Assembly: GCF_000377665.1 (NCBI RefSeq)
Contig: NZ_KB898647.1
Coordinates: 251,559-315,558 of the forward strand
Reading direction: 5' to 3'
Source of the DNA: Vreelandella zhanjiangensis DSM 21076
GTDB lineage: Bacteria > Pseudomonadota > Gammaproteobacteria > Pseudomonadales > Halomonadaceae
Length of the DNA: 64,000 nucleotides
Each line of letters begins with the position of its first letter. The stretch's first letter is position 1. Under the pieces are notes generated by a model. That model ran no database searches. It was not told the origin of the DNA and saw nothing but the letters and a program-made list of their open reading frames with translations. Positions 43,611 to 52,302 of this stretch are shown piece after piece. A program made the translations under genes and the position numbers.

Positions 43611-43722
43611 ATGCTGCTGGTAAAGAGACAGCGTTAAAAATAATTGGTATTAAGAACGCTGGTATTGAAAAGCGTTAGTATTTAAAACATGTGTATTAAA
43701 AACGTTAGTATTCGATATCGTT
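43603..43722. repeat. Degenerate 14-16-bp tandem repeats after dbpA, starting at its stop codon
   Basis: GGTATTAG at 43603-43610 contains the dbpA stop. Related units begin at 43646 (GGTATTAAGAACGCT), 43661 (GGTATTGAAAAGCGTT), 43677 (AGTATTTAAAACATGT), 43693 (GTATTAAAAACGTT) and 43707 (AGTATTCGATATCGTT). The last five are consecutive with no gap. The consensus is about GGTATTNAAAACGTT. They end 40 bases before the RIO kinase gene. Confidence 0.75.
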
Positions 43723-43761
43723 GGCCATGTCCATTCATTAAAGGAGCCATTACCGCTAACC

Positions 43762-44637
43762 ATGAAGACACCCAAACGATTACAGCCCCTGGTCGATGAC
43801 GGCCTGATCGATGAGGTGCTGATGCAGTTGATGAGTGGCAAGGAAGCGCAGGTTTACGTTGTACGCTGCGGTAATGACGTGCGCTGTGCCAAGGTATTCA
43901 AAGAGGCCAAACAACGTAGCTTTAAACAGGCCGTGCAATACCAGGAGGGCCGTAAAGAGCGCAATAGTCGCCGTGCCCGCGCCATGTCGAAGAAAACCCG
44001 CTACGGTCAAAAAGAGCAAGAGCAGGCGTGGTTGACCGCCGAGGTGGATGCGCTTTACCGGCTGGCGGCAGCCGACGTGCGGGTGCCCAAGCCCTACGGC
44101 TTTGTCGATGGCGTGCTGCTGATGGAAATGATCACAGACGCTGAAGGCGATGTGGCACCGCGCCTGGACGATGTCACGCTGACCCATGAACAGGCGCTGC
44201 GCTACCACGATAAAGTCATCACGGATGTAGTGCGTATGCTGTGCGCTGGCCTGATCCACGGCGACTTGTCGGAATTCAACGTGCTGGTGGATGCCGAAGG
44301 CCCGGTCATTATTGATTTGCCCCAGGCCGTTGATGCCGCCGGTAACAATAGCGCCGCCGCCATGCTTGAGCGCGATGTGGATAATATGCGTGCCTATTTT
44401 GGCCGCTTTGCACCTGAACTCTTAACCACTCATTACGGTAAGGAGATGTGGGCGCTATATGAATCGGGCGAGCTGCATCCGGATAGCAAACTGACGGGCC
44501 ACTTTACGTTCGCAACCCACATTGCCAATGTGGATGAGCTGATGGAAGTGATCGACGACGCCAAGGAAGAAGAGGCCGAACGTCAGGCGCGCATGCGCGA
44601 TGACGGGGATGATGACGAGATCCCTCAGCCGTACTGA
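43762..44637 (+). CDS. RIO1-type serine/threonine protein kinase
   Basis: 291 aa. The nucleotide-binding lobe starts LMSGKEAQVYVVRCGNDVRCAKVFK (glycine-poor loop, catalytic Lys in AKVFK); the catalytic loop is LIHGDLSEFNVL and the metal-binding loop IIDLPQAVD, both diagnostic of RIO1 kinases. The C-terminal 35 residues are acidic. Bacterial RIO proteins are poorly characterised; archaeal and eukaryotic ones act in small-subunit ribosome maturation. Proximity to dbpA is suggestive. AAGGAG lies 15 bases before the ATG, unusually far, and no better start exists. Confidence 0.9.
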   Translation: MKTPKRLQPLVDDGLIDEVLMQLMSGKEAQVYVVRCGNDVRCAKVFKEAKQRSFKQAVQYQEGRKERNSRRARAMSKKTRYGQKEQEQAWLTAEVDALYRLAAADVRVPKPYGFVDGVLLMEMITDAEGDVAPRLDDVTLTHEQALRYHDKVITDVVRMLCAGLIHGDLSEFNVLVDAEGPVIIDLPQAVDAAGNNSAAAMLERDVDNMRAYFGRFAPELLTTHYGKEMWALYESGELHPDSKLTGHFTFATHIANVDELMEVIDDAKEEEAERQARMRDDGDDDEIPQPY

Positions 44638-44650
44638 GCCCACTATCAAA

Positions 44651-44675
44651 TACGGTTAGTGTTAAACTGACCGTA
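44651..44675 (+). terminator. Weak hairpin after the RIO kinase gene
   Basis: 9-bp stem with one G-U pair (44651-44659 with 44667-44675), 7-base loop, then CGTTT. Terminator-like but without a full U-tract. Confidence 0.4.
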
Positions 44676-44730
44676 CGTTTAGCAGGTTAATGATTTGACC
44701 GCTTGGGATGGGGCTTAGCAAGGAGTGGCT

Positions 44731-45768
44731 GTGAAAGGTATCAAGATAAGCTCAGGGACTGCAAAAGGGTTGTTAACGTCGCTGACCGTTGGCGCTATTG
44801 GTGGCACGTTTTTTCAACTCACCGGTTTACCGCTTGCCTGGATGCTTGGCCCTCTGATTGCCAATTTATTGGTGTCCTCTCAAGGCATTAACGTGGTGGT
44901 GCCGGAGCGGCTGCGCAATATTTTTCTGGCTGTCATGGGTCTGGTGCTGGGCAGTCAGGTGACCCCGGAGCTTGCCCAGCGCGTAGTTGACTGGCCGATT
45001 TCGGCGATATTGCTAATACTTGGCATTGGTGCCTCAACCGCCGCGGCCTCCGCATGGTATCGGCGCTGCGGGTTTGATTCGGTAAGCGCCTGGTTTGCAG
45101 CCGCCCCCGGTGCCATGACCGCGATGATTATTCTGGGGGATAAATGCGGTGGCGATCCTCAACGCATCGCGATTGCTCAGTCGCTACGCGTTATCCTGGT
45201 CATCCTGTTTTTACCGCCGCTCTTTTGGGCTTATGAAGGCGGCGGAGCGGGCGCGGCACCTCAGACAAGCGGATTTGAACACGCCTGGATGTTGCTACTG
45301 ATTCCTGTGTTGTTGCCGCTAGGCCGTTGGCTACGCTTTCCTACTCCCGCCTTGCTGGTTCCCTTACTGACGGCCGCACTGCTTTCAGGGTTTGATATTG
45401 CAAGCCTGGCGCTACCCCCGTGGGGCATGAACCTCATGCTTTGGGTACTGGGCAGTGCCATTGGCTCGCGCTTTAAAGGCATGACGCGGCGGTTATGGGG
45501 CCGTTATTTATGGCAGTCGGGCGTTGCTACGCTGCTTGCCTTAGCTGTATTGGCCTTGTTCGCCGAGCTGATTCATCAGTTCGTGGGCGTGGGGCGTGAT
45601 GTGGCACTGCTGGCGCTGGCGCCAGGTGGAATAGGCGAAATAGCCATTTTAGCGGTGGCGCTCAATATCGATCCTGTATTTGTCGCTTTTCACCATCTAC
45701 TGCGCATGGTGGTGCTGATGGCCTTTGCACCGTTTTGGGCACGCTGGCTTTTACGCCGCCAGGCTTAA
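44731..45768 (+). CDS. AbrB-family (AbrB_dup) membrane protein, probable transporter
   Basis: 345 aa with about ten helices in two homologous halves: GAIGGTFFQLTGLPLAWMLGPLIANLL and, later, LRFPTPALLVPLLTAALLSGF. WFAAAPGAMTAMIILGDKCGGDPQRIAIAQSLRV and LALAPGGIGEIAILAVALNIDPVFVAFHHLLRMVV are the conserved PGA/PGG helices of each half. Members are often labelled ammonia monooxygenase or AbrB regulators by mistake; this is an integral membrane protein. GTG 44731 is chosen because AGGAG ends 5 bases before it; the GTG at 44725 overlaps the ribosome site. Confidence 0.85.
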   Translation: MKGIKISSGTAKGLLTSLTVGAIGGTFFQLTGLPLAWMLGPLIANLLVSSQGINVVVPERLRNIFLAVMGLVLGSQVTPELAQRVVDWPISAILLILGIGASTAAASAWYRRCGFDSVSAWFAAAPGAMTAMIILGDKCGGDPQRIAIAQSLRVILVILFLPPLFWAYEGGGAGAAPQTSGFEHAWMLLLIPVLLPLGRWLRFPTPALLVPLLTAALLSGFDIASLALPPWGMNLMLWVLGSAIGSRFKGMTRRLWGRYLWQSGVATLLALAVLALFAELIHQFVGVGRDVALLALAPGGIGEIAILAVALNIDPVFVAFHHLLRMVVLMAFAPFWARWLLRRQA

Positions 45769-45805
45769 CCCTCTTAATGATCGATGAGTAACGTAAGGAA
45801 TCTCC

Positions 45806-47674
45806 ATGTTTTCTCGTGTGCTGCAGCCGCTGTTTCGTTACTTTGAAACCCGTGTAGACCCTTATCCCATGGGAGACGTGCAAACGCCTCCCCAGGGGTT
45901 AATACCCTTTATCAAGCACTTCTCACGCCCGGTATTGCCGCTGCTGATTGTCATGACGCTATGCACCGCGCTGGTATCATCGGCTGAAGTGTTTTTCTTT
46001 AGCTACATGGGGCAGCTGGTTGATTGGCTTGGCAATGTCGAGCGCGAAGGCTTTTGGGCCGCAAATGGTCTTTGGCTTGCTGGGGTTGGGGTGGCGATCC
46101 TTATCGGGCTACCGCTTTTGGTGTTGGCCCAGTCGTTGATTACGCATCAAAGCATTTTTGGCAATTATCCTATGATTGGCCGCTGGCTATCGCATCGCCA
46201 CATGCTCAATCAGAGTCTGGCCTTTTATCAGGATGAGTTTGCCGGGCGCGTGTCCCAGAAAGTAATGCAGACCGCGCTGGCCATCCGCGAAACGGTCACC
46301 AAGGTAATGGGCCTGTTGGTCTACGCCATTGTGTACTTTACCGGGGCTGCGATTCTCTTGGGCCGAGCCGATTTATGGCTATTGCTGCCCTTGGGGCTTT
46401 GGCTGATTGGTTACTTGGCCATCATGCGCTTTTTCGTGCCCCGGCTGCGTGATGTATCCATGGCTCAGGCAGACGCGCGCGCCCAGATGACCGGCCGCGT
46501 GGTCGACAGCTACAGCAATATTCAAACCATCAAGCTATTTGCCGATACAGAGCGCGAGCAGCGCTATGCCCGTGATGCCATGGAAGGTTTCATGGACACG
46601 GTGCACCGCCAGATGCGCCTGGTCACCATCATGAGCGTCTGCTTGACCCTGCTGAATACCGCGCTATTGGTGGGCACGGCCGGGATGGCGATTAGCACCT
46701 GGTACTTTGACGCCATATCGCTTGGCGTATTGACCGTCGCGATTGCGCTGGTAATGAGGATTCGGTTTATGTCCGACTGGATCCTATGGGAAGTGGCGGG
46801 GCTGTTTGAAAATATCGGCACTGTGCAGGATGGCATGAATACCATCGCCCGCGAACCTACTATCCGCGATGTGCCTAACGCGCCTGAGCTTAAGGTACCT
46901 GCTGGCGAAATCCGGTTTGACGATCTGCGCTTTAGCTACGAGCAGGCCAAGGGTGAAAACCGCACGGTGTTTGATGGCTTGAATTTGACCATCGCACCGG
47001 GTGAAAAAATTGGCCTGATTGGCCGCTCCGGAGCGGGTAAATCGACCCTCGCCAACCTGTTGCTGCGTTTTTACGATGTACAGGGCGGTCGCATTCTAAT
47101 CGACGGGCAGGATATCGCGCAGGTAACGCAAACCTCGCTGCGGCACCAAATTGGCATGGTGACCCAGGATACCTCGCTGCTTCACCGCTCGCTGCGCGAT
47201 AACATTCGCTACGGCACGCCCCAGGCAAGCGATGAGGATGTATGGACCGCCGTATGCCGCGCCCATGCCGATGCGTTTATCAATGACCTGGTCGACCCCC
47301 ATGGCCGCCGCGGGTTAGATGCCCATGTGGGCGAGCGAGGCGTCAAGTTATCCGGAGGTCAGCGTCAGCGGATCGCCATTGCCCGCGTGCTTTTGAAAAA
47401 TGCGCCTATCCTTGTATTGGATGAAGCTACGTCAGCGCTGGATTCTGAGGTGGAAGCCGCTATTCAAGAGCAGTTGGATACGCTGATGGAGGGCAAGACC
47501 GTGATTGCGATCGCGCATCGGCTCTCCACCATTGCCATGCTCGACCGGTTGATCGTAGTGGAGCAGGGGCGCATTGTTGAAAGCGGTACTCATACTGAGC
47601 TGCTCGCACAAAACGGCATTTATGCCGGCCTGTGGAAGCGTCAGTCGGGCGGCTTTCTTGGGGTAGATGTGTGA
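45806..47674 (+). CDS. ABC-type exporter half-transporter (fused permease-ATPase)
   Basis: 622 aa. Six-helix type IV ABC transmembrane domain (residues about 45-345) followed by a nucleotide-binding domain with Walker A GRSGAGKSTLANLLLR, signature LSGGQRQRIAIAR, Walker B ILVLDEATSALD and H-loop IAIAHRLST. These proteins act as dimers that extrude lipids, drugs or peptides; the substrate is not predictable. An 11-residue variant N-terminus with YFETRVDPYP and a coupling helix near NYPMIGRWLSHRHMLNQSLAFY match the MsbA-like subfamily common in marine gammaproteobacteria. It appears to be a single gene. Confidence 0.9.
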   Translation: MFSRVLQPLFRYFETRVDPYPMGDVQTPPQGLIPFIKHFSRPVLPLLIVMTLCTALVSSAEVFFFSYMGQLVDWLGNVEREGFWAANGLWLAGVGVAILIGLPLLVLAQSLITHQSIFGNYPMIGRWLSHRHMLNQSLAFYQDEFAGRVSQKVMQTALAIRETVTKVMGLLVYAIVYFTGAAILLGRADLWLLLPLGLWLIGYLAIMRFFVPRLRDVSMAQADARAQMTGRVVDSYSNIQTIKLFADTEREQRYARDAMEGFMDTVHRQMRLVTIMSVCLTLLNTALLVGTAGMAISTWYFDAISLGVLTVAIALVMRIRFMSDWILWEVAGLFENIGTVQDGMNTIAREPTIRDVPNAPELKVPAGEIRFDDLRFSYEQAKGENRTVFDGLNLTIAPGEKIGLIGRSGAGKSTLANLLLRFYDVQGGRILIDGQDIAQVTQTSLRHQIGMVTQDTSLLHRSLRDNIRYGTPQASDEDVWTAVCRAHADAFINDLVDPHGRRGLDAHVGERGVKLSGGQRQRIAIARVLLKNAPILVLDEATSALDSEVEAAIQEQLDTLMEGKTVIAIAHRLSTIAMLDRLIVVEQGRIVESGTHTELLAQNGIYAGLWKRQSGGFLGVDV

Positions 47675-47734
47675 GGAGTTCTATCCTCTGCTAACGTATT
47701 TTCCAAGGAATGATGGAATAAAGGAGATCGCGCC

Positions 47735-48742
47735 ATGCAAGTCGTAACGCTCTCGGCCCCCGGTGGGTTAGATAAGCTTAAGGTACAAGACGTATCGCCC
47801 CCAGGTGCCCCTGGGCCAGGGGAGATTCGTGTTCGTGTGCACGCAAGTTCGCTCAATTTCCACGACTATGGCGTAGTGGCCGGCAAGATGCCGACAGCCG
47901 ACGGACGTATTCCTATGTCTGACGGCGCAGGCGTGGTTGAGGAAGTGGGTGATGGCGTTAGCGAGTTTGCGGTAGGTGACCGCGTTGTCTCGACGTTTTT
48001 TCCTTACTGGCTTGAAGGCCCCGCCCGGATCGCCGATTTTACGACGACCCCAGGCGACGGCGTAGATGGCTATGCTTGCGAGCAGGTCGTTCGCCCGGCG
48101 CAGTGGTTTACCCGTCAGCCGAAGGGGTATAGCCACGCTGAAGCCGCAACGCTCACCACGGCTGGCTTAACGGCCTGGCGCGCTTTAGTGGTGGATGGTG
48201 GTTTAAAAGCGGGCGATACGGTGCTGGTATTGGGCACCGGCGGGGTATCCATGTTCGCGCTGCAGTTTGCGCGCATGATGGGCGCACGCGTCATTGCCAC
48301 GTCCTCTTCCAATGAGAAGTTGAAGAAGCTAAGACAGCTGGGTGTGGCACACACCATTAACTATAAAGAAGAGCCTGAGTGGGGCAAAAAGGTTAACGCG
48401 CTGACCAACGGGCACGGTGTCGACCATATTGTGGAAGTCGGTGGACCCGGCACGTTGCCACAATCCATTGAAGCGATCAAGATTGGTGGGCATATCTCGC
48501 TAATAGGCGTATTGACCGGACGCCAGGGTGATATTCCCACTGCTAAGTTAATGGCCAAGCAGGCGCGCTTACAGGGGTTGATTGTAGGCAGTCGCCGTCA
48601 TCAGGTTGAGATGATCAAAGCGATTGAGGCTACCAGCATGCGCCCGATCATTGATCGTGAGTTTGTGCTAGCCGATATCGCTGAGGCATTCCGCTATCAA
48701 GAGGCGGGCAAGCACCTGGGTAAAATCTGTTTAACGTTCTGA
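47735..48742 (+). CDS. Zinc-independent MDR oxidoreductase (quinone oxidoreductase-like)
   Basis: 335 aa medium-chain dehydrogenase/reductase. GroES-like N-terminal half (VRVHASSLNFHDYGVVAGKMP, SDGAGVVEEVGDGV), then a Rossmann domain with GTGGVSMFALQFARMMGARVIATSS. The catalytic and structural zinc cysteines of alcohol dehydrogenases are absent, and Asn/His of SLNFHDY occupies the usual site, as in zeta-crystallin-like and related NADPH enzymes. AAGGAG precedes the ATG. Substrate unknown; a single gene. Confidence 0.88.
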   Translation: MQVVTLSAPGGLDKLKVQDVSPPGAPGPGEIRVRVHASSLNFHDYGVVAGKMPTADGRIPMSDGAGVVEEVGDGVSEFAVGDRVVSTFFPYWLEGPARIADFTTTPGDGVDGYACEQVVRPAQWFTRQPKGYSHAEAATLTTAGLTAWRALVVDGGLKAGDTVLVLGTGGVSMFALQFARMMGARVIATSSSNEKLKKLRQLGVAHTINYKEEPEWGKKVNALTNGHGVDHIVEVGGPGTLPQSIEAIKIGGHISLIGVLTGRQGDIPTAKLMAKQARLQGLIVGSRRHQVEMIKAIEATSMRPIIDREFVLADIAEAFRYQEAGKHLGKICLTF

Positions 48743-48760
48743 TGTATGCATGAAATGGCT

Positions 48761-48792
48761 TACCAGCAATGTCCAAAAGGGCAATGCTGGTA
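48761..48792. terminator. Hairpin between converging genes at 48.7 kb
   Basis: 8-bp stem TACCAGCA (48761-48768) with its complement at 48785-48792 and a 16-base loop that can pair further. No T-run; weak support. Confidence 0.4.
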
Positions 48793-48819
48793 GTCATTAA
48801 TACTTAACTACGCTGATAT

Positions 48820-49086
48820 TTATTCGGCCAGACGGCTATACACGACACCTTTTATTTCAAGCTCCCAAATATGGTCATAAGGTACGACGATGCTATCTAC
48901 CTCATCCGAGTCATCATGGCTTTTGCGAAGCTGGGATTCGGGAATGACGGTTGCATCCATTCCTCGGGCCTGTTGAACGCGCGCACTGAACCGATTGCCT
49001 TCCTGGTCGATGAGTACGCGTTCTCCCGCCATACACTTCTCAAGCTTGGCGTATAGCTCCTTCTCGCTAACATGAACAATGCTCAT
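48820..49086 (-). CDS. Small hypothetical protein
   Basis: 88 aa: MSIVHVSEKELYAKLEKCMAG, VLIDQEGNRFSARVQQARG, then an acidic stretch and VVPYDHIWELEIKGVVYSRLAE. Predicted as a small beta-rich cytosolic protein with one cysteine; no signal peptide or helix-turn-helix seen. GGAGGAGG-like sequence lies just before the ATG, so translation is likely. I do not recognise the family and found no toxin-antitoxin partner. Confidence 0.65.
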   Translation of the reverse strand: MSIVHVSEKELYAKLEKCMAGERVLIDQEGNRFSARVQQARGMDATVIPESQLRKSHDDSDEVDSIVVPYDHIWELEIKGVVYSRLAE

Positions 49087-49241
49087 GGTCGCCTCCTCCT
49101 ACACTCGATGTTTGCGGGCAATGGATATCCCTATAAAGATTTCATTTTAGACGATAAGTTCGCATAGCCCCGCAGCGACTATCGCCAGCATGCTAACCTT
49201 AATCTTGTTTAGTTTAATTACGATAGCTTTTAGGACGGACT

Positions 49242-50429
49242 ATGGCGCAGCGCTCAACAGAAACCGCTTCATCGCCCTGGGCGGTGGTCGCGCTCGATAA
49301 GTTTTGTACGCCCGAGCACACGCAGAAAAGTCAATGGCGGCGCAGCCGCCGGACGATGTTGACTTGGCTAACCGGCAAGCGCGCCGCCGAGCAGCAGGCG
49401 AAAGAAGAGCACGAACTGCGTCTGTTGCCAGAAGTGAAATTGGCGCACTTGGTACCCAACATCGATTGGTCGCCGGTTGCGGATAGGTTGGCTCAGGCGT
49501 TGCGTGAGCAGGAAGTCGCCAATGAACCAGTGGTGTTTTTTATTACTCCGCCTTACGGCGGCCATGCCGCGGTGATTAGCCACTGGGCCAAACAGCAGAG
49601 TGTTCGCTGCTTAATGGCGCCCACCCATCAAGAGCTTACCGAAGGTAGCCTTGACTGGGTAGAGCGCTGCGGCCATCTAGACCGCTGGGCGCTGCCGGCA
49701 CTTGAAAGGCATATGCTACGCCATACCCAAGGTCTTCAAGGCGTACGCGAGTTTCTGGAGCGTGCCTTAAGTGGCCGTTTGGGGCGCGGAGTGATTGGCT
49801 GCGATAGTTGGACTTACGCCTATTTGCAACAAGCGGTGGGCATCGAGGGGGCGCCAGCTTTTACCCTTCAGGGCATGGAGGGTAAGCAGCTGGCCGACTA
49901 CTTTGCCAGCATTGCCTATAACGGTCAGAACGGCCTTACGGTCTACAGTACGCGCACGGGAAGGCAGGTGTTAACCAGTCAGCCTTCCGCTCAAAAGGTA
50001 GCGCAAGAGGCTGAGCGTAAAGCCTCTACCCATAAGGAGCTACAGCGTCTGGCGGCGCACTGTCGGGGCCATTTAGGCGTGGCGTGGCACTATTGGCGTA
50101 AACGTTTGCGCGAACCCGCTCAACAAGATGACCCCGATGCATCAGAGCTGTGGCTGCTTGATGCGCTGGCAGATGCCGAACTGCCCGCAGACACCGGCGA
50201 TGTGGCCCTGCTGGTATTGCACGCGTTACTGCTGCATGGCGGCTTGGAGGATCAGGCGCTTGGCGATGTGCTTCCGTTTTCTCACCATGAAGCATTGAAC
50301 GCCCGTCTAGCGTTGGCCCGTCAGGGAATACTTTCGCGTGAGGACGGGCGCTGGCAGGTGGCAGCGTTAAGCTACGCCAGCGTCCGGCAGCTATTGGCGT
50401 CCCGCAACTATCTTGTCGACCCGCTGTAG
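49242..50429 (+). CDS. 395-aa protein of unknown function, coupled to an MscS channel gene
   Basis: No recognised domain. The N-terminus is basic (QWRRSRRTMLTWLTGKRAAEQQAKEEHELRLLPEVK in pieces). Residues about 95-235 look like an alpha/beta domain (EPVVFFITPPYGGHAAVISHWAKQ, RCLMAPTHQEL, GVIGCDSWTYAYLQQAVG, APAFTLQGMEG) resembling a P-loop-like fold without a Walker A. The C-terminal third (LLVLHALLLHGGLEDQALGDVLPFSHHEALNARLALARQGIL) resembles a winged helix. No signal peptide or membrane segment. The next gene, mscS-like, begins 8 bases after its stop, so the two are probably co-translated. Confidence 0.8.
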   Translation: MAQRSTETASSPWAVVALDKFCTPEHTQKSQWRRSRRTMLTWLTGKRAAEQQAKEEHELRLLPEVKLAHLVPNIDWSPVADRLAQALREQEVANEPVVFFITPPYGGHAAVISHWAKQQSVRCLMAPTHQELTEGSLDWVERCGHLDRWALPALERHMLRHTQGLQGVREFLERALSGRLGRGVIGCDSWTYAYLQQAVGIEGAPAFTLQGMEGKQLADYFASIAYNGQNGLTVYSTRTGRQVLTSQPSAQKVAQEAERKASTHKELQRLAAHCRGHLGVAWHYWRKRLREPAQQDDPDASELWLLDALADAELPADTGDVALLVLHALLLHGGLEDQALGDVLPFSHHEALNARLALARQGILSREDGRWQVAALSYASVRQLLASRNYLVDPL

Positions 50430-50437
50430 GAGCCGTG

Positions 50438-51283
50438 ATGGACGATCAAAAGCAGTACGCCAGGCTGTTTAACGATATGGACAGCCAAACGTTTATTACC
50501 TTGGGCATTATTCTGGCAAGCGTTATTCTGCTGATCATTGCCAGCCAGCGGGGATTGAACTGGTTGGCCAATCGGCTGCATGGGCAGGTTCGCTTTCGGA
50601 TATTCGCGCTGGTGCCGCTAACGCGCTTACTGATACTGCTGACCGCGCTGGCTATCGCGGTGCCTATCGTGATTGAACCATCGCTTCGCAATATGGTTAC
50701 GCTTCTAGGCGCTATCGGTCTGGCGATCGGTTTTGCCTTGAAAGATTACGTGAGCAGCCTGATTGCGGGAGTAGTGTCAGCCATAGAACTACCGTATCGG
50801 CCGGGTGACTGGGTGGATATCGAAGGAACTTACGGGGAAGTAAAGCATGTAGGAATGCGCACCGTCGAAATCCAGACGCCGGACGATGATTTGGTCGCGA
50901 TGCCGCATTTAAAGCTATGGGACTCCGCCGTTTACAATGCCAATAACGGAGGCACAAGCTTACAGTGCGTGGCGAATTTTTATCTTCACCCGGAGCATGA
51001 AGCAGATGGGGTACGTAAAGCGTTGCGGGATGTGGCCCTGACCAGCGCCTACCTTAAATTCGACCAGCCGATTATTGTGGTGGCCGAAGAGAAGCCCTGG
51101 GGGACGCACTACCGTATTCGCGCTTATCCCGTAGATCCGCGTCAGCAGTTTCTGTTTATTACTGATCTGACCGTGCGGGGTAAGCAGGTACTCAGCCGAG
51201 CGGGCATCAAGCCTGCGCTGTTGCCGCCCGATGCCGCTCTGGATACGCCGAAAGGCGTGCCTGATATACATCGGCGCCGCTAG
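50438..51283 (+). CDS. MscS-family small mechanosensitive channel
   Basis: 281 aa, length as in E. coli MscS (286). Pore helix region GAIGLAIGFALKDYVSSLIAGVVSAIELPYRPGDWVDI is the family hallmark; the beta domain follows (GYGEVKHVGMRTVEIQT-like) and then a C-terminal alpha/beta domain. The channel opens under membrane tension to release solutes on hypo-osmotic shock, relevant for a halophile. ATG 50438 is chosen over GTG 50435 on ribosome-site spacing (TAGGAG at 50427-50432). It is coupled to the 395-aa gene. Confidence 0.92.
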   Translation: MDDQKQYARLFNDMDSQTFITLGIILASVILLIIASQRGLNWLANRLHGQVRFRIFALVPLTRLLILLTALAIAVPIVIEPSLRNMVTLLGAIGLAIGFALKDYVSSLIAGVVSAIELPYRPGDWVDIEGTYGEVKHVGMRTVEIQTPDDDLVAMPHLKLWDSAVYNANNGGTSLQCVANFYLHPEHEADGVRKALRDVALTSAYLKFDQPIIVVAEEKPWGTHYRIRAYPVDPRQQFLFITDLTVRGKQVLSRAGIKPALLPPDAALDTPKGVPDIHRRR

Positions 51284-51297
51284 CTCTTGATAACTAT

Positions 51298-51326
51298 CTG
51301 GCTGCAAGCGTAGGGCTTGCAGCCAG
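51298..51326. terminator. 12-bp hairpin between mscS-like and yeeN-type genes
   Basis: Perfect 12-bp stem CTGGCTGCAAGC (51298-51309) with its complement at 51315-51326 and a 5-base loop, between convergent genes. There is no T-run on either side. Confidence 0.65.
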
Positions 51327-51367
51327 GCCACATTGGGGGCAAAAGCTAATGCTGAGATAGAAGATTG

Positions 51368-52099
51368 CTATTCGCTCGCTTCAGGCAGCTCGGCGCTATG
51401 GAAGACGTTTTGGACGTCGTCCAGATCGGTAAGCATGCCCAGGAATTTTTCGAACAGCGCCACGTCATCGCCTTCAAGAGGCGTGGTGTTTTGCGGCAGA
51501 AACTGAATCTCATCGATTTCAAAATCGAGCTCGCCGAACGCATTCAGCAGTGCTTGTTTGGCTTTGGCATACTCGGTGTGTGGCGCATAAACCGTAATAC
51601 GCGCTTCTTCCTGCTCGATATCAGTCACATCGACATCGGCTTCCATCAGCGCTTCAAGCACCGCGTCTTCTTCTTGCCCTACAAATGCAAAAATCGCGCA
51701 GTGATCGAACATGTGGCTAACGCTGCCGGGCGTACCGATCTTGCTTTTCGTCTTGGTAAAGCAGCCGCGTACATCGCCAAAGGTGCGGTTAGGGTTATCG
51801 GTTAAGCAGTCGACAATTACCATGGCGTTGCCGGGACCAAAGCCTTCGTAGCGTGCTGGCGAGAAGTCTTCACCACCTGCGCCGCTGGCCTTGTCTAACG
51901 CTTTATCGATAACGTGCGAGGGAACCTGATCTTTTTTCGCACGTTCCATTAAACCGCGCAGTGCAAGGTTGCCATTCGGGTCTGATCCGCCGGCTTTTGC
52001 AACGACGTAAATTTCACGCCCGTATTTGCTGTAAACCTTGGTTTTTGCGTCGGCCGTTTTGGCCATCGATTCTTTACGGTTTTGAAACGCCCTACCCAT
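51368..52099 (-). CDS. yeeN: YebC/TACO1-family protein of the YeeN type
   Basis: 243 aa. It starts [35 protein letters not shown]; this start follows AAGGA by 7 bases, whereas a 27-residue upstream extension does not. The YeeN branch lacks the MAGHSKW start of canonical YebC. Conserved blocks: [46 protein letters not shown] and the C-terminal [28 protein letters not shown]. YebC/TACO1 proteins are now linked to translation of proline-rich stretches; older annotation as transcriptional regulators is weak. Confidence 0.93.
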   Translation of the reverse strand: MGRAFQNRKESMAKTADAKTKVYSKYGREIYVVAKAGGSDPNGNLALRGLMERAKKDQVPSHVIDKALDKASGAGGEDFSPARYEGFGPGNAMVIVDCLTDNPNRTFGDVRGCFTKTKSKIGTPGSVSHMFDHCAIFAFVGQEEDAVLEALMEADVDVTDIEQEEARITVYAPHTEYAKAKQALLNAFGELDFEIDEIQFLPQNTTPLEGDDVALFEKFLGMLTDLDDVQNVFHSAELPEASE

Positions 52100-52302
52100 A
52101 TTGGAGTCCTTTATTAGCCGTGCCACGCCTGTCTTGACAGCAGGCGTCATTTTCATCGAAAAGGGGCAAATTTTACCCAACAGCGTACCATGCTAACAGC
52201 GTTATTTAAGTGAGGTGACGTTATACAATGGGCAACCCGGCCGGTAACGGCACTGATGCATTTGGGCGATGAGTAAATAACAATGAAAGTAAGAGGAAAA
52301 AA

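Noticed and set aside
48820..49086. 88-aa protein as an antitoxin of a toxin-antitoxin pair
   Set aside because: No toxin-like gene is adjacent; the neighbours are an oxidoreductase and a 395-aa protein transcribed the other way.
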